Shown: in pieces, positions 1 through 9,147 of the stretch
How positions within the stretch are numbered: the first letter of the stretch is position 1
Layout of the letters: each line of letters begins with the position of its first letter
Origin: Natronincola peptidivorans
GTDB lineage: Bacteria; Bacillota; Clostridia; Peptostreptococcales; Natronincolaceae
NCBI RefSeq assembly: GCF_900111615.1
Contig: NZ_FOHU01000006.1
Location: 1 to 64,000 of the forward strand
Direction: 5' to 3'
Length of the DNA stretch: 64,000 bases
Position numbers and translations under genes: made by a program
The notes under the pieces: model-generated
What the model was told of the DNA's origin: nothing
Seen by the model: the letters and a program-made list of their open reading frames with translations, nothing else
The model's database searches: none

Positions 1-2
1 AC

Positions 3-155
3 TTTCTTCGTCCTCACAAGCTTCATGAGTGGAAGCGTCCTTTAAACGAAGTCGATATGCTGACAAATGCCGATAATATGCCGGGCAAATGGCAGCTACT
101 GATCTACTTAGGGCAACAAACCATCCTCTCACAACAAAACCAACCTTCCCCTTAA
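3..155 (+). CDS. C-terminal end of an unidentified protein, cut by the window edge
   Basis: Frame 3 is open from the first base to a TAA at 153-155 and encodes 50 residues, ending in a Gln- and Pro-rich tail. The stretch has mixed composition (KLHEWKRPLNEVD, then GKWQLLIYLG), which looks like real protein and not translated noise. I do not recognise the family. A mobile-element protein is possible because the following 425 bp are gene-free, but nothing visible shows it. It would be transcribed towards the glycan locus. Confidence 0.4.
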   Translation, partial: FLRPHKLHEWKRPLNEVDMLTNADNMPGKWQLLIYLGQQTILSQQNQPSP

Positions 156-580
156 ATGTGCCTTTGCACTTTTGCTAAACTTCATCGTTTCACCATCAAT
201 GCTGTGGGTTCCAGAGCATTATTTGTGGTATCATCAATCTATTTTTTTGATGTTTTCTTCTTTTAAGAAGGTACTCCCCCCACAAATCATGTTGTAAAAT
301 TTTGTTTCTTAGTTTTCATAACCTACTTTACACTATCTGATTTTTGTGGTGTAATAAGTCTGCTTTGCTTATATTCTACATTATTCTATTTTTTTCCTCT
401 CAAATCTACAATTTTTCTTTTGCCTTAGTTTTATTATACATCCGTACCTATGAATGCTAGTCAATAAGAAAAGACCCTAGCGAATTAGGAACAATCCTTC
501 TACGCTATGGGTCTCTATAACTGTGTTTAGATTTATCTAACTGGTCCTTTGATATAATAGGTTAGGTGCTAGGCACCGGC
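156..580. other. Gene-free stretch between the left-edge fragment and the LCP gene
   Basis: This 425-bp AT-rich stretch has no credible reading frame. It holds a short inverted pair (ATTTGTGG near 222 and CCACAAAT near 285) and the terminator of the minus-strand LCP gene at 468-514. Nothing else stands out. Confidence 0.5.
468..514 (-). terminator. Terminator of the LCP gene
   Basis: On the minus strand an outer stem pairs AGACCC-ATAGCG with CGCTA-GGGTCT. An inner mini-stem AGGA/TCCT sits in the loop, and TTTTCTTATT follows. It lies about 70 bp past the LCP stop codon. The outer stem has one unpaired A. Confidence 0.6.
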
Positions 581-1525
581 TTATGAAAAGAAGGTATTAA
601 GGATTTTTTCCATATACTCTCCATCAATGTCTAGATAATAGATATCCTCTATGAACATATGATTTCCTCTTAAAGTAAAGGTCTCTATATCCTTAGGATT
701 TAAATCCTTTAAAAATAACACTAAAGCACCTATCTGTTCTATATTCAAATCAGTAAATATCTTATTTTGCATCCTTAAGTATAAAGGCAGTATATCAGTG
801 ATTTTTCCCTTTTCCTTTGTCTGCTGAAACAAAGCCATCATAAAATTTTGTTGCTGCTGTATCCTTGCGAAATCTCCTGTAGGTGCATTACGATTGGAAA
901 GATACACTAAGGCCTGCTGGCCATTAAGGGTCTGGACTCCCTTTGCCAGTCTCTTTCCATCATACTCCATACTCCGCTCTACTTCTATTGTGACATCGCC
1001 AATTGTATCCACAACATCCTTGACAGCATCTAAATCCATAGTTACATAATAATGTACATCAATACCCAGCAATCCCTCCACTGCCTCTACTGCATACTGA
1101 TTCCCATTACGCTTAGGACCTCCCCCAAAGGCCATGGCATGATTGATCTTATCCTTTCTTCTACTGCCTGGTACCTCCGTATAGCTATCCCTGGGTATAG
1201 ATAACAGCCTTACTTTTTTTGTATCTAGGTTCATGGATACCAGCATGATGGTATCACTTCGGTAGCCCATCTCCCTTGTTTCCCGAGTCTCTGTACTATC
1301 TACCCCTAAAAAAAGTAGATTAAGAACATTCTTTCCAAGAACTGACTCCTCCATAGCATCCCCATCATCTTCTCCTGTAGTATCTTCCTGTCGTTTCAAA
1401 TCTTCTTCAAAGGCTTGATGAGGATTTTTCATGGTATTATATTTGTTAAACCCAAACACACCTACCATCAACATAATAGTAAGTATAGATATCATACTTA
1501 TTTTAAGGATTTTGTTTTTATCCAT
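581..1525 (-). CDS. LytR-CpsA-Psr (LCP) family cell-wall glycopolymer transferase
   Basis: LCP enzymes move polyprenyl-pyrophosphate-linked glycopolymers onto peptidoglycan or surface proteins outside the membrane. The 314-residue protein has one N-terminal membrane segment (about residues 7-26), a short charged linker, then the LCP core. Visible signatures are RSDTIML, the SIPRDSY block, KINHAMAFGG and a C-terminal GDFAR block. At the usual Arg-Gln-Gln motif after GDFAR the sequence reads IQQQQ, so one of the commonly conserved arginines is Gln. The ATG has a GAGGAG site eight bases upstream. It is the last gene of the minus-strand glycan locus, suggesting it attaches the locus product, or an independent wall polymer, to the wall. 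Confidence 0.88.
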   Translation of the reverse strand: MDKNKILKISMISILTIMLMVGVFGFNKYNTMKNPHQAFEEDLKRQEDTTGEDDGDAMEESVLGKNVLNLLFLGVDSTETRETREMGYRSDTIMLVSMNLDTKKVRLLSIPRDSYTEVPGSRRKDKINHAMAFGGGPKRNGNQYAVEAVEGLLGIDVHYYVTMDLDAVKDVVDTIGDVTIEVERSMEYDGKRLAKGVQTLNGQQALVYLSNRNAPTGDFARIQQQQNFMMALFQQTKEKGKITDILPLYLRMQNKIFTDLNIEQIGALVLFLKDLNPKDIETFTLRGNHMFIEDIYYLDIDGEYMEKILNTFFS

Positions 1526-1612
1526 TATTGCTTCTCCTCATCTTCCTCAATTATATATCTTATGATTTTTCTATAAAGAATAACCTAAATTTTTTGTGTT
1601 TTTAATATAATA

Positions 1613-2452
1613 CTATTGGTTATTAAAATACTCTTTTAACCCTTCTTCCCAGTGCCTCATCTCATAGTCTAGCTGTAGCTTCAACATATAATTTTCCATT
1701 ACAGAATACTTGGGTCTTACTGCGGGTCGATTGAACTCCTCAGAGGTGATAGGTAATACTTCTATATCCTTGATCTCCTTCATTTGAAATATCTTTTTTG
1801 CAAATTCATTCCAGCTGCAGGCTCCAGCATTAGAAGCATGGTAGGTTCCATAGGCATCCGTTGTAATCATTTTTTCTATTACCTTCACCAAGTCTTTTGT
1901 ATAGGTAGGACTGCCTATTTGGTCATCTACTACTTTCAAGGTTTTATTATTTTCTGCTAGCCTTAGCATGGTTTTTACAAAATTATTTCCATGCTCTCCA
2001 TATAGCCAAGCAGTTCGCAGGATGTAATGTCGATTACATATCTCTTTTATACAGGTTTCCCCCGCCAGCTTAGATTTTCCATAAACACTGAGGGGATTTG
2101 TAGCATCAAACTCAGTATAGGGTGTATTCTTCCTGCCATCAAATATAAAATCTGTAGAAATATGCAGAAGCCTTCCTCCATACTCTAAAGCTGCGATGGC
2201 TAGGTTCTTAGCCCCTACACAGTTAATCCTATAGGCTAAATCCACTTCTGTTTCTGCTCCATCTACATTGGTATAAGCAGCAGCATTTATAATAACATCT
2301 GGCTTAAGGTTTCTTACCGCCTTCATTACTTGATCTAAATCGATAATATCTAAGTCTTCCTTATCCGCAGCCATTATGTCATGCTTTAGACTTAATTTGT
2401 TTACTAAATCTACTCCTAACTGGCCTTTTGCTCCTGTAACCATGACCTTCAT
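1613..2452 (-). CDS. rfbD: dTDP-4-dehydrorhamnose reductase
   Basis: RmlD makes dTDP-L-rhamnose, the last step of the pathway, using NAD(P)H. The 279-residue length is normal. An N-terminal Rossmann motif GAKGQLG, the STDFIFDG block, and the catalytic Tyr-x-x-x-Lys in VYGKSKLAGE support the call. The ATG follows AAGGAGGG. Its three partners (rmlA, rmlC, rmlB) are 20 kb away at 22.9-25.4 kb, so the rhamnose genes bracket the glycan locus. It sits 24 bp downstream of the sugar-phosphotransferase gene, apparently in the same operon. Confidence 0.93.
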   Translation of the reverse strand: MKVMVTGAKGQLGVDLVNKLSLKHDIMAADKEDLDIIDLDQVMKAVRNLKPDVIINAAAYTNVDGAETEVDLAYRINCVGAKNLAIAALEYGGRLLHISTDFIFDGRKNTPYTEFDATNPLSVYGKSKLAGETCIKEICNRHYILRTAWLYGEHGNNFVKTMLRLAENNKTLKVVDDQIGSPTYTKDLVKVIEKMITTDAYGTYHASNAGACSWNEFAKKIFQMKEIKDIEVLPITSEEFNRPAVRPKYSVMENYMLKLQLDYEMRHWEEGLKEYFNNQ

Positions 2453-2476
2453 TTTAGGACCCTCCTTTTTTTATTA

Positions 2477-3880
2477 CTAATACGCATTTTTATTAATAAA
2501 GCCTCTAAATATGGTAAACCATAGTATTTTTACATCCAACAACAAGCTCCAGTTTTCTATATAGTATAAATCACACTCAATCCTTTTCTTTATGGAGGTA
2601 TCACCCCTCCAGCCATTGACCTGAGCCCAGCCTGTAATCCCTGGTCTCACCTGATGCTTGATCATATACTTAGGGATTTCTTCCTTGAACTTTTCTACAA
2701 AATATGGCCTTTCTGGCCTCGGCCCTATTAAACTCATATCTCCCTTTAGAACATTAAACAACTGAGGCAGCTCATCTATACTGGTTTTACGAATAAAGGT
2801 TCCAAATTTAGTCCGTCTGGGATCATCCTTTGTTGTCCATTGTACTTTTTCTTCTTCATCTATCTGAACATGCATAGAACGAAACTTATACATATTGAAG
2901 CTTTTCCTATTTAATCCCACTCTTTCTTGTTTAAAGAAAACAGGTCCAGGAGAAGTTGTTTTTATCATCATGAAGGTAAAAAGCATGATGGGTGAAAAAA
3001 GTACTAAGGCAACAAAAGCACCAATGATATCTACAGCTCTCTTAAAGGCTTTATAGATAATATGATCTAGAGGAACATGTCTAATATTGATGATAGGCAA
3101 GCCATCTACTTCTTCCACATAGGGCTTAGAGGGGATATACTTGTAGTAGTCAGGAATAATCTGCGTCCTAACCCCGCTTTTTTCACAGATACCAATCACC
3201 CATTGAAGCTTTTCATATTCCTTTATATCAAGTGTAATAAATACCTCATCGATATTCTTATTGTCTAGATAATATTCCAAATCATAATTTTTTCCAATCA
3301 CTTCTTTTTCCTTCACCTTATAGCCAAGCTTTTTATTATCGTCTAGTATCCCTACAATATTATAACCCCAATGCTTATTTCTTTCTATGCTCCTTATAAA
3401 TTCTATAGTCAGATCACTAAAACCAACAATCAAAACATGCTTCAGGTTATAGCCTTTCTTTCTGAGTCTACGTAGTATTAATCTTATGGTTATCCTTTCA
3501 ATAGTTGTTAGCAATACACTGCATATTGAAAAAATAAAAAGAAGATATCTAGAGTAATCAATCTCTTTTAATAAATAAAGCATTGATACCAGTATCAATA
3601 ATCCTAGTGCATTTGATTTCACTATATTAAAGAGTTCCTCAAAGATGTTTTTAAAACGAAACGGTGAGTATAATCGAAAAAAACTATAAATGATAATATA
3701 GACTGGGATAATGACCACAACTGGAATCACATACTCTCTTAAAGATAAGTGGGCTGACTCAACATAGATCCATCCACTTCTAAATCGAATCCACCAAGCG
3801 ATTATTAAAGAAAGCATTATAGATACAGCGTCAAATATGATTAAAAGTCTATTTAGTATCTTTTGATTTTCCTTGATCAT
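2477..3880 (-). CDS. Polyprenyl-phosphate sugar-1-phosphate transferase (WbaP/WsaP type)
   Basis: This enzyme starts glycan assembly by moving a sugar-1-phosphate from a nucleotide sugar to undecaprenyl phosphate. The 467-residue protein has four N-terminal membrane segments, a central NAD-like fold (VLIVGFSDLT) and a fifth hydrophobic segment near residue 285. The C-terminal catalytic domain carries the family blocks FKQERVGLN, KFRSMH, RKTSIDELPQ, LIGPRPERP and RPGITGWAQVNG. The start overlaps the upstream glycosyltransferase gene by 32 bp, so the two are translationally linked. Which sugar it uses cannot be read from sequence. Geobacillus S-layer glycan loci use an enzyme of this type (WsaP). 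Confidence 0.92.
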   Translation of the reverse strand: MIKENQKILNRLLIIFDAVSIMLSLIIAWWIRFRSGWIYVESAHLSLREYVIPVVVIIPVYIIIYSFFRLYSPFRFKNIFEELFNIVKSNALGLLILVSMLYLLKEIDYSRYLLFIFSICSVLLTTIERITIRLILRRLRKKGYNLKHVLIVGFSDLTIEFIRSIERNKHWGYNIVGILDDNKKLGYKVKEKEVIGKNYDLEYYLDNKNIDEVFITLDIKEYEKLQWVIGICEKSGVRTQIIPDYYKYIPSKPYVEEVDGLPIINIRHVPLDHIIYKAFKRAVDIIGAFVALVLFSPIMLFTFMMIKTTSPGPVFFKQERVGLNRKSFNMYKFRSMHVQIDEEEKVQWTTKDDPRRTKFGTFIRKTSIDELPQLFNVLKGDMSLIGPRPERPYFVEKFKEEIPKYMIKHQVRPGITGWAQVNGWRGDTSIKKRIECDLYYIENWSLLLDVKILWFTIFRGFINKNAY

Positions 3881-4751
3881 AATCTCCGCCCCTTTTTTTA
3901 AGTAGATTGATAAAAACTGAAACCATCAGCTTTACTCCAATACCCATATATACTAATCCTTTAACTAAGGTATTATATTTTTCATTATAGTGCTTTTTAT
4001 AAAATAAGTACATGGCTCTATGAAATTCATAAACAATCTTTGTTTTTTTCTTTTTATTGCTACCACCTTTGTAATGAATAATCTTAGCTTCAGGATAATA
4101 GACAATCCTCCATCCCGCTCGTTTTATTCGATAACACCAGTCAATATCCTCCCCATACATGAAAAAATTCTCATCCAATAGGTCTACTTCATCAATAACC
4201 TCTCTTCTCACCATCATAAATGCTCCTGTCAAAACATCTACTTCGTTCATCTCATTTTCACATAAGTAAGTTAAATCATATTGACCAAATCTTCTAGAAT
4301 CAGGAAATAGCTTGTCTAGCTTTAGCATATAATAAAGTGCAGCATCAGGAGTGGGAAAACCTCTTTTACAGGCATGGTCTAACATACCATTCGATAGCAT
4401 TACTTTACAGCCCAAAGCTCCAATGGTTTCATGGTTTTCCATATAAACAACACATTTTTCTAGACAATCCTCTAACACTAAGGTGTCTGAGTTCAATAAT
4501 AGAATAAGCCTTCCTGTTGAAGCCTTGATAGCTAAATTGTTTGCCTTAGAAAAACCAAGATTTTCACTGTTTTCAACCAATTTCACTTGTGGAAACTCTG
4601 TTTTAATCATATCGACACTATCATCAATAGAAGCATTATCTACCACGAATACTTCATAGGTAAAGTCATACTTCTTATCAAATATAGATTGTAGCGTCTG
4701 TTTTGTCAGTTCTTTGGTATTATAATTTATGATTATGATGGATAAATCCAT
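3849..4751 (-). CDS. Family 2 glycosyltransferase, rhamnosyltransferase-like (WbbL type)
   Basis: A 300-residue GT-A protein that probably adds an early sugar to the lipid-linked glycan on the cytoplasmic face. Visible are the N-terminal IIIINYNTKE, VDNASIDDS, the metal-binding LLLNSDT, an acceptor-side MYGEDIDWCYR block and a C-terminal hydrophobic, basic tail that probably holds it at the membrane. WbbL-type enzymes often use dTDP-rhamnose, which fits the rml genes, but the donor is an inference. The ATG follows TTAGGAGA. Its 3' end overlaps the sugar-phosphotransferase gene. Confidence 0.87.
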   Translation of the reverse strand: MDLSIIIINYNTKELTKQTLQSIFDKKYDFTYEVFVVDNASIDDSVDMIKTEFPQVKLVENSENLGFSKANNLAIKASTGRLILLLNSDTLVLEDCLEKCVVYMENHETIGALGCKVMLSNGMLDHACKRGFPTPDAALYYMLKLDKLFPDSRRFGQYDLTYLCENEMNEVDVLTGAFMMVRREVIDEVDLLDENFFMYGEDIDWCYRIKRAGWRIVYYPEAKIIHYKGGSNKKKKTKIVYEFHRAMYLFYKKHYNEKYNTLVKGLVYMGIGVKLMVSVFINLLKKRGGDYDQGKSKDTK

Positions 4752-4899
4752 TGGAAAGTCTCCTAATTATTATTCTTGGTTTTTTATTGTAGATCATAAC
4801 AATTTCTTGTAAATTTTAAACCTATTTTCTCATTATTAAATATCTGTTTTTATAAAAAATATATTTAAAAGAGAAAAGGGCTTTCTTTATCTGTATGTT

Positions 4900-6066
4900 T
4901 TACAATTTATTCTTACAGTAATCAATAATGTAATCAGCACCTACCTCCGATGCATTTCCCCAGTTGAAGATATACTTTTCCCTATCTCTAACTATATTTT
5001 CTACATACTTGCTTTTGTTTGAAATAAGCTCCTCAACATACTGGTCAATTTCATGAATATCATCTAACTGTACTTCTATCCCAATCTCTTTTCTTGCTTT
5101 TATTTCAAGTGGCTCTAATTTTAGTTCTTGATAATCCTGATTGTTTACTTTTTTTGGAGTATTGATAAATACAACGGGCCTTTCAGTTCCCCACGCGTAC
5201 TCATATGCAATTCCTGACCAATCAGTTATCAATAGATCTGCTTTATAAAAGTTTTCATCTGAAGTAAGGTTTAATTCCATTTGAAAATTTTTATCATTCC
5301 CAAATAGATTGATTAATTGCTGAACTCTATTATAATTCCTCTTAATAATCTCTGGATGGGGTCTAAGCACTACTTGATACTTTTTTTCCAATAGTAGCTT
5401 TATCACATCTTCCCCACAGGTCTCAATTATATTTTGTTCATGCCAAGAAGGTGCTATCAATATTATCTTTTCATTGTTATTTAAAGAATGACTAAGTTTA
5501 TAATTTTCATACCGCTCATGAACTTTTTCTATCCAAGGATAACCCACTTCTACCAACTCTTTTTTTCTTTCAAGGTTATAAACTTTTTCTGTCTGTCTGA
5601 TTTCTTCTATATGGTGAGGCCCAACACAAAAAATAGTGTCATAGTGATCAAACGCTCCCTTTCTATACATCATATGAGCGCTTACAACAGCATGAAACAC
5701 ATATATATGATTAACATCATTGATAGATCTTTTTATGTGAAACTGTTCAATGTCTGGCATTGTCAAAATAAAAACCTTTGAATCTATAAAGGGCGTTGTA
5801 AATGCTAATAATTTGTTTATGAAAAACACCTTAAACCTTTCAGTTTGTTGTTCAAAAACAGGATCATTAGGATCAGAAGTAATATAAGATATACTTAGGT
5901 CTGATTTTTCAAGAATTGTTTTTATTAAACCTTCATAGTATAAATAATAGATTTTGCTTTCCGAATAAAAAACTACTTCTCTGTTCCTTTTATTATCTTT
6001 TGAAAAAAATTTTTTCTTTGATTTTAATTCTTCAATTAAAAGTTTAATTCCAGTAATTACACTCAA
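4900..6066 (-). CDS. CDP-glycerol glycerophosphotransferase-like protein; candidate phosphonyl transferase
   Basis: TagB/TagF-family enzymes transfer an alcohol-phosphate from a CDP-alcohol to a glycan or teichoic acid. This 388-residue GT-B protein has the family's RPHPE motif (235-239) and TDWSG motif (281-285), where family members usually read SDYS. There is no CDP-glycerol synthase in the window, but there is a complete phosphonate pathway with cytidylyltransferases just upstream. I therefore infer that the donor may be a CMP-phosphonate. The start is TTG, fixed by AAGGAGGGG six bases before it. It is separated from the phosphonate operon by a hairpin at 6142-6189. Confidence 0.75.
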   Translation of the reverse strand: MSVITGIKLLIEELKSKKKFFSKDNKRNREVVFYSESKIYYLYYEGLIKTILEKSDLSISYITSDPNDPVFEQQTERFKVFFINKLLAFTTPFIDSKVFILTMPDIEQFHIKRSINDVNHIYVFHAVVSAHMMYRKGAFDHYDTIFCVGPHHIEEIRQTEKVYNLERKKELVEVGYPWIEKVHERYENYKLSHSLNNNEKIILIAPSWHEQNIIETCGEDVIKLLLEKKYQVVLRPHPEIIKRNYNRVQQLINLFGNDKNFQMELNLTSDENFYKADLLITDWSGIAYEYAWGTERPVVFINTPKKVNNQDYQELKLEPLEIKARKEIGIEVQLDDIHEIDQYVEELISNKSKYVENIVRDREKYIFNWGNASEVGADYIIDYCKNKL

Positions 6067-6141
6067 GAATTACCCCTCCTTTAGTAGGATTAAATCTTGT
6101 ACCTATTTAACTCAACATCTAATTGATTATAAAATATAATA

Positions 6142-6189
6142 ATATGGGAAATGGCTAACTTCTGATTTGTTTACAGCCAATCCCCATAT
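6142..6189 (-). terminator. Hairpin at the end of the phosphonate operon
   Basis: On the minus strand, ATATGGGGATTGGCT pairs with AGCCATTTCCCATAT at 13 of 15 positions, followed by TATTATATTTT. The loop is about 18 bases and the U-run is weak, so termination may be partial. Confidence 0.5.
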
Positions 6190-6209
6190 TTCTTATAGTT
6201 ATATTGTAC

Positions 6210-6419
6210 TTATCCCTTTTTAGTAAATAGATTTTTCAATTTATGCCAATACAGCTTTATAGCCACTAATAGCCCTACAATTGCACCTACAACGGCTTGC
6301 AAAACAATAGTAACAGTTCCAGCATCCAGATATGCATATGCAGGTTGAGTTAGAAATAAACAAAACAATACAACTAATATAAACCTATCCTTATTACTAA
6401 TCATGCTCTTCATATTCAT
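6210..6419 (-). CDS. Small membrane protein with YLDAGT motif, glycan-locus associated
   Basis: I start this protein at the internal ATG at 6419, which has GAGGGGGGTGG directly upstream. A longer frame to 6476 would overlap the dehydrogenase gene and has no such site. The 69 residues comprise a short basic head, a signal-like segment ending in QPAYA, then YLDAGT and a membrane helix, and a basic tail. Proteins with a YLDAGTGS-like motif after a signal segment are common in polysaccharide loci, but I know of no established function. It probably sits in the membrane with its short tail inside. Confidence 0.65.
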   Translation of the reverse strand: MNMKSMISNKDRFILVVLFCLFLTQPAYAYLDAGTVTIVLQAVVGAIVGLLVAIKLYWHKLKNLFTKKG

Positions 6420-6459
6420 AGCCACCCCCCCTCGTGCTAAGAGATATATTTTTTCAATT

Positions 6460-7602
6460 TTACCTAACAGATTCAAGTATGTTTACCACATCATCTCTAC
6501 TCAGATCAACAGGGTTATTATCCATCCTGCCGCCTGTAAAGGCATCCTCAACAATTAATGGAATATCTTTTTCTTTTATTCCAAATGCAGACAACCTCAT
6601 ATTGATTACCCCTTCACATGCCATATCAATCCAATTCATAATCCCCCCATATTCATTAAATAACTTAAAGAGCTGTTGGTCATTTGGGAAATTATCTTTG
6701 TTTATCTGGCCGACTGCATCTAAAGTAATGGATGCCGCCAACCCATGAGGCACTCCATAAAGCAGGGTTAAAGGATAAGATATGGAGTGACAAGCAGTTG
6801 TTCTGGTTTGTGAGAAGGCTAGCCCTGCCAGCACTGAAGCTCTGCAGAGTTTTTCTCTCACATGAATATCATCGGGTTTATCTACTGCTTTTCTAAGATT
6901 CATTATTACTAGTTCAATCGCTCGATATGCGATTTCTTGAACAACTGGAGTGGTATGCTTAGACCAATAGGCTTCAATCGCTTGGCACATAGCATCCAGT
7001 CCTGTGGAGAGGGTCATCTCCTTAGGAACGGATACTGTTAGTTCAGGTACGATCATTGCCATCTTAGGCTTAAGCCTAGGATGGTCAATAGAGAATTTGC
7101 CAGTTTTATCCTCATCCCAAATTGTAGCCCACTGTGTCACTTCAGATCCGGTGCCAGCTGTGGAGGGCACAGCAATGATATCAATGAACTCACCCTCCAT
7201 ATAATTCTTGTTTTTTATGCTATCGGTAATCTCGTTTATTGTATATTGGTTATTTTTTTCTGTATTGTGAAATGCACTTATTGCTTTTCCTAGGTCAATA
7301 CTGCTTCCACCACCGAAGGCAATGATCAAATCTATCTTTTTATTGCCAATCTGTTGCAAGGATTTAATGACGTCTCTTTGGATTGGATTTGCCGCCACAG
7401 TCTTTATCCAAGTAACTGTGCCATTTAGTGCTTGACATTTGTCCTGCAACTTCTCAATAAAGGGCATCATATTCCATCGTAATGCCGATGATTCACTCAT
7501 CACCAGTACTACATTAACTGCACTGGCAAAAAGAAGTTTTTCCTGCAGTTCTTCTTTATTTGAAAATACAATTTCAGTATTACAGAATGATTTATAATTC
7601 AT
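6460..7602 (-). CDS. Iron-containing alcohol dehydrogenase, probable phosphonoacetaldehyde reductase
   Basis: The 380-residue protein has the family's nucleotide-binding GGGSSID motif (97-103) and the metal-site blocks STGLDAMCQAIEAY and VPHGLAAS. Neighbouring genes make phosphonoacetaldehyde, and no aminotransferase gene is present. The best reading is reduction of phosphonoacetaldehyde to 2-hydroxyethylphosphonate, as done by PhpC-type enzymes. Substrate choice is an inference from context; the fold is clear. The ATG follows GGGAG, 60 bp after the PEP mutase gene. Its 3' end lies 40 bp before the small membrane protein start. Confidence 0.82.
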   Translation of the reverse strand: MNYKSFCNTEIVFSNKEELQEKLLFASAVNVVLVMSESSALRWNMMPFIEKLQDKCQALNGTVTWIKTVAANPIQRDVIKSLQQIGNKKIDLIIAFGGGSSIDLGKAISAFHNTEKNNQYTINEITDSIKNKNYMEGEFIDIIAVPSTAGTGSEVTQWATIWDEDKTGKFSIDHPRLKPKMAMIVPELTVSVPKEMTLSTGLDAMCQAIEAYWSKHTTPVVQEIAYRAIELVIMNLRKAVDKPDDIHVREKLCRASVLAGLAFSQTRTTACHSISYPLTLLYGVPHGLAASITLDAVGQINKDNFPNDQQLFKLFNEYGGIMNWIDMACEGVINMRLSAFGIKEKDIPLIVEDAFTGGRMDNNPVDLSRDDVVNILESVR

Positions 7603-7662
7603 TACTATCTCCCTTTATTAGGCTTTTTTATTTTATATGTCTTGTCAAGTTCTTCTTTATGC

Positions 7663-8973
7663 TTAATAGTCCTCAGGAATCAACGTAAGAATTTCTTTAA
7701 TAGGCATACACATATCATCAGCTTCTTTCGCCCTATGATGTGTCAATATAGTTTCTGCTATTTTTTGCATAGCAGGAAAACCACTACGGGTCAATTGATT
7801 TGCATAGATGACAATATTAACACCCCGTTTGGCAAATTCATCTTCAGTCACAGTATTAAATGAAGTAGGAACAACCACTAATGGTGTAGAAGAATCTTTT
7901 GCTCTAAACTTTTCACAGAATTCGAATATTTCTGCAGGATCTTTCTTTCTTGAGTGAATCATGATGCCATTAGCTCCGGCATTGACATAGGCAAAGGCTC
8001 TGGTTAAAGCATCCTCCATGCCTTTTTCTAAAATTAAGCTTTCAATTCTTGCGATTAAGAAAAAATCGTTTGTTTTTAGCGCTGCTTTTCCAGCTGAGAG
8101 TTTTGCACTAAAGTTTTCAATACTGTCTTGAGTTTGTTCAACATCTGTACCAAAAAGGGAATTTTTCTTAAGCCCAGTTTTATCTTCGATGATTGCAGCT
8201 GAAACTCCCATGCGTTCTAGGGTACGTATATTGTAAACAAAATGCTCAATCAATCCTCCCGTATCAGCATCAATAATAATAGGCTTTGTGGTAACATCCA
8301 TGATTTCATCTATTGTGCGGAACCGAGTGGACATATCTAGCAGTTCAATATCTGGTTTGCCCTTGGCTGTTGAGTCACACAGGCTTGAACACCACATAGC
8401 ATCAAACTGATAGGTTTTTCCGTCTTGTAAAACAGTTGTCTTTTCAGCAATCAACCCTGTAATGCCGCTATGAGCTTCTATAACACTCACTGTTTGTTTC
8501 ATTTCAAGTAGCTGCTTCAATCTTCCCCTACGTACATCTGGCATGGCAAGCTGCTCTCTCTGGCTGAGTTCCAACTTCTGATATTCTTCATTTATGGTAT
8601 ACGGATATTCTATAAGCTCTCCACCGTATTCTTTTAATACTTCTATTACTTCTTCTCTAATAGACTTTTGAAATCCTGTTACCCAGTTGTCACCGTGAAC
8701 AACATAATCAGGCTTCAGTAAGCGTAAGTTTTCTGCATAGCTTAATGTCTTTTGGGGAACAACTTTGCTTACTCCTTTGATGCTTTCCATTATTTTTACT
8801 CTTTCATCATATTTCAAAACTGGAAACCGACGATAGCTGGCCACCACTTCATCCGTCAACATGCCAATAGTCAATTCACCAAGCTCAGCCGCCTTTTGGA
8901 TAATAGATGTGTGACCTCCATGGATTACATCTGTACTAAAACTCATATAAACAGATTTATTGTTTTTGGTCAT
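7663..8973 (-). CDS. Cytidylyltransferase-phosphoenolpyruvate mutase fusion
   Basis: PEP mutase rearranges phosphoenolpyruvate to phosphonopyruvate, the entry to nearly all natural phosphonates. The 436-residue protein is two-domain. Residues 1-130 form a nucleotidyltransferase of the glycerol-3-phosphate cytidylyltransferase type with the HxGH motif (HGGH, 18-21). Residues about 150-436 form the mutase with the diagnostic EDKTGLKKNS motif (263-272) and IIIDADTGG before it. The same order occurs in Streptomyces Fom1, whose N-terminal domain cytidylylates 2-hydroxyethylphosphonate. GGGAGG lies eight bases before the ATG. Confidence 0.93.
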   Translation of the reverse strand: MTKNNKSVYMSFSTDVIHGGHTSIIQKAAELGELTIGMLTDEVVASYRRFPVLKYDERVKIMESIKGVSKVVPQKTLSYAENLRLLKPDYVVHGDNWVTGFQKSIREEVIEVLKEYGGELIEYPYTINEEYQKLELSQREQLAMPDVRRGRLKQLLEMKQTVSVIEAHSGITGLIAEKTTVLQDGKTYQFDAMWCSSLCDSTAKGKPDIELLDMSTRFRTIDEIMDVTTKPIIIDADTGGLIEHFVYNIRTLERMGVSAAIIEDKTGLKKNSLFGTDVEQTQDSIENFSAKLSAGKAALKTNDFFLIARIESLILEKGMEDALTRAFAYVNAGANGIMIHSRKKDPAEIFEFCEKFRAKDSSTPLVVVPTSFNTVTEDEFAKRGVNIVIYANQLTRSGFPAMQKIAETILTHHRAKEADDMCMPIKEILTLIPEDY

Positions 8974-9147
8974 TAATACGTCCTCCCTTTTTTCTGTAAT
9001 AGTTTAGAACCTCATTATATGTAACAGCATAAAAATTAAGGCTGAAACGATTATATATTTAGAATTACATAATAGTCGATGTATTGTAATTTCATTTTTC
9101 ATAAGTCTCGGTGTTTTATTCCATACTTCTTCTTAAACTTATGAGGG

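Noticed and set aside
1-155. Reading the left-edge fragment as a transposase
   Set aside because: I do not recognise the 50 residues, and no inverted ends or target duplication can be shown in the gene-free stretch that follows.
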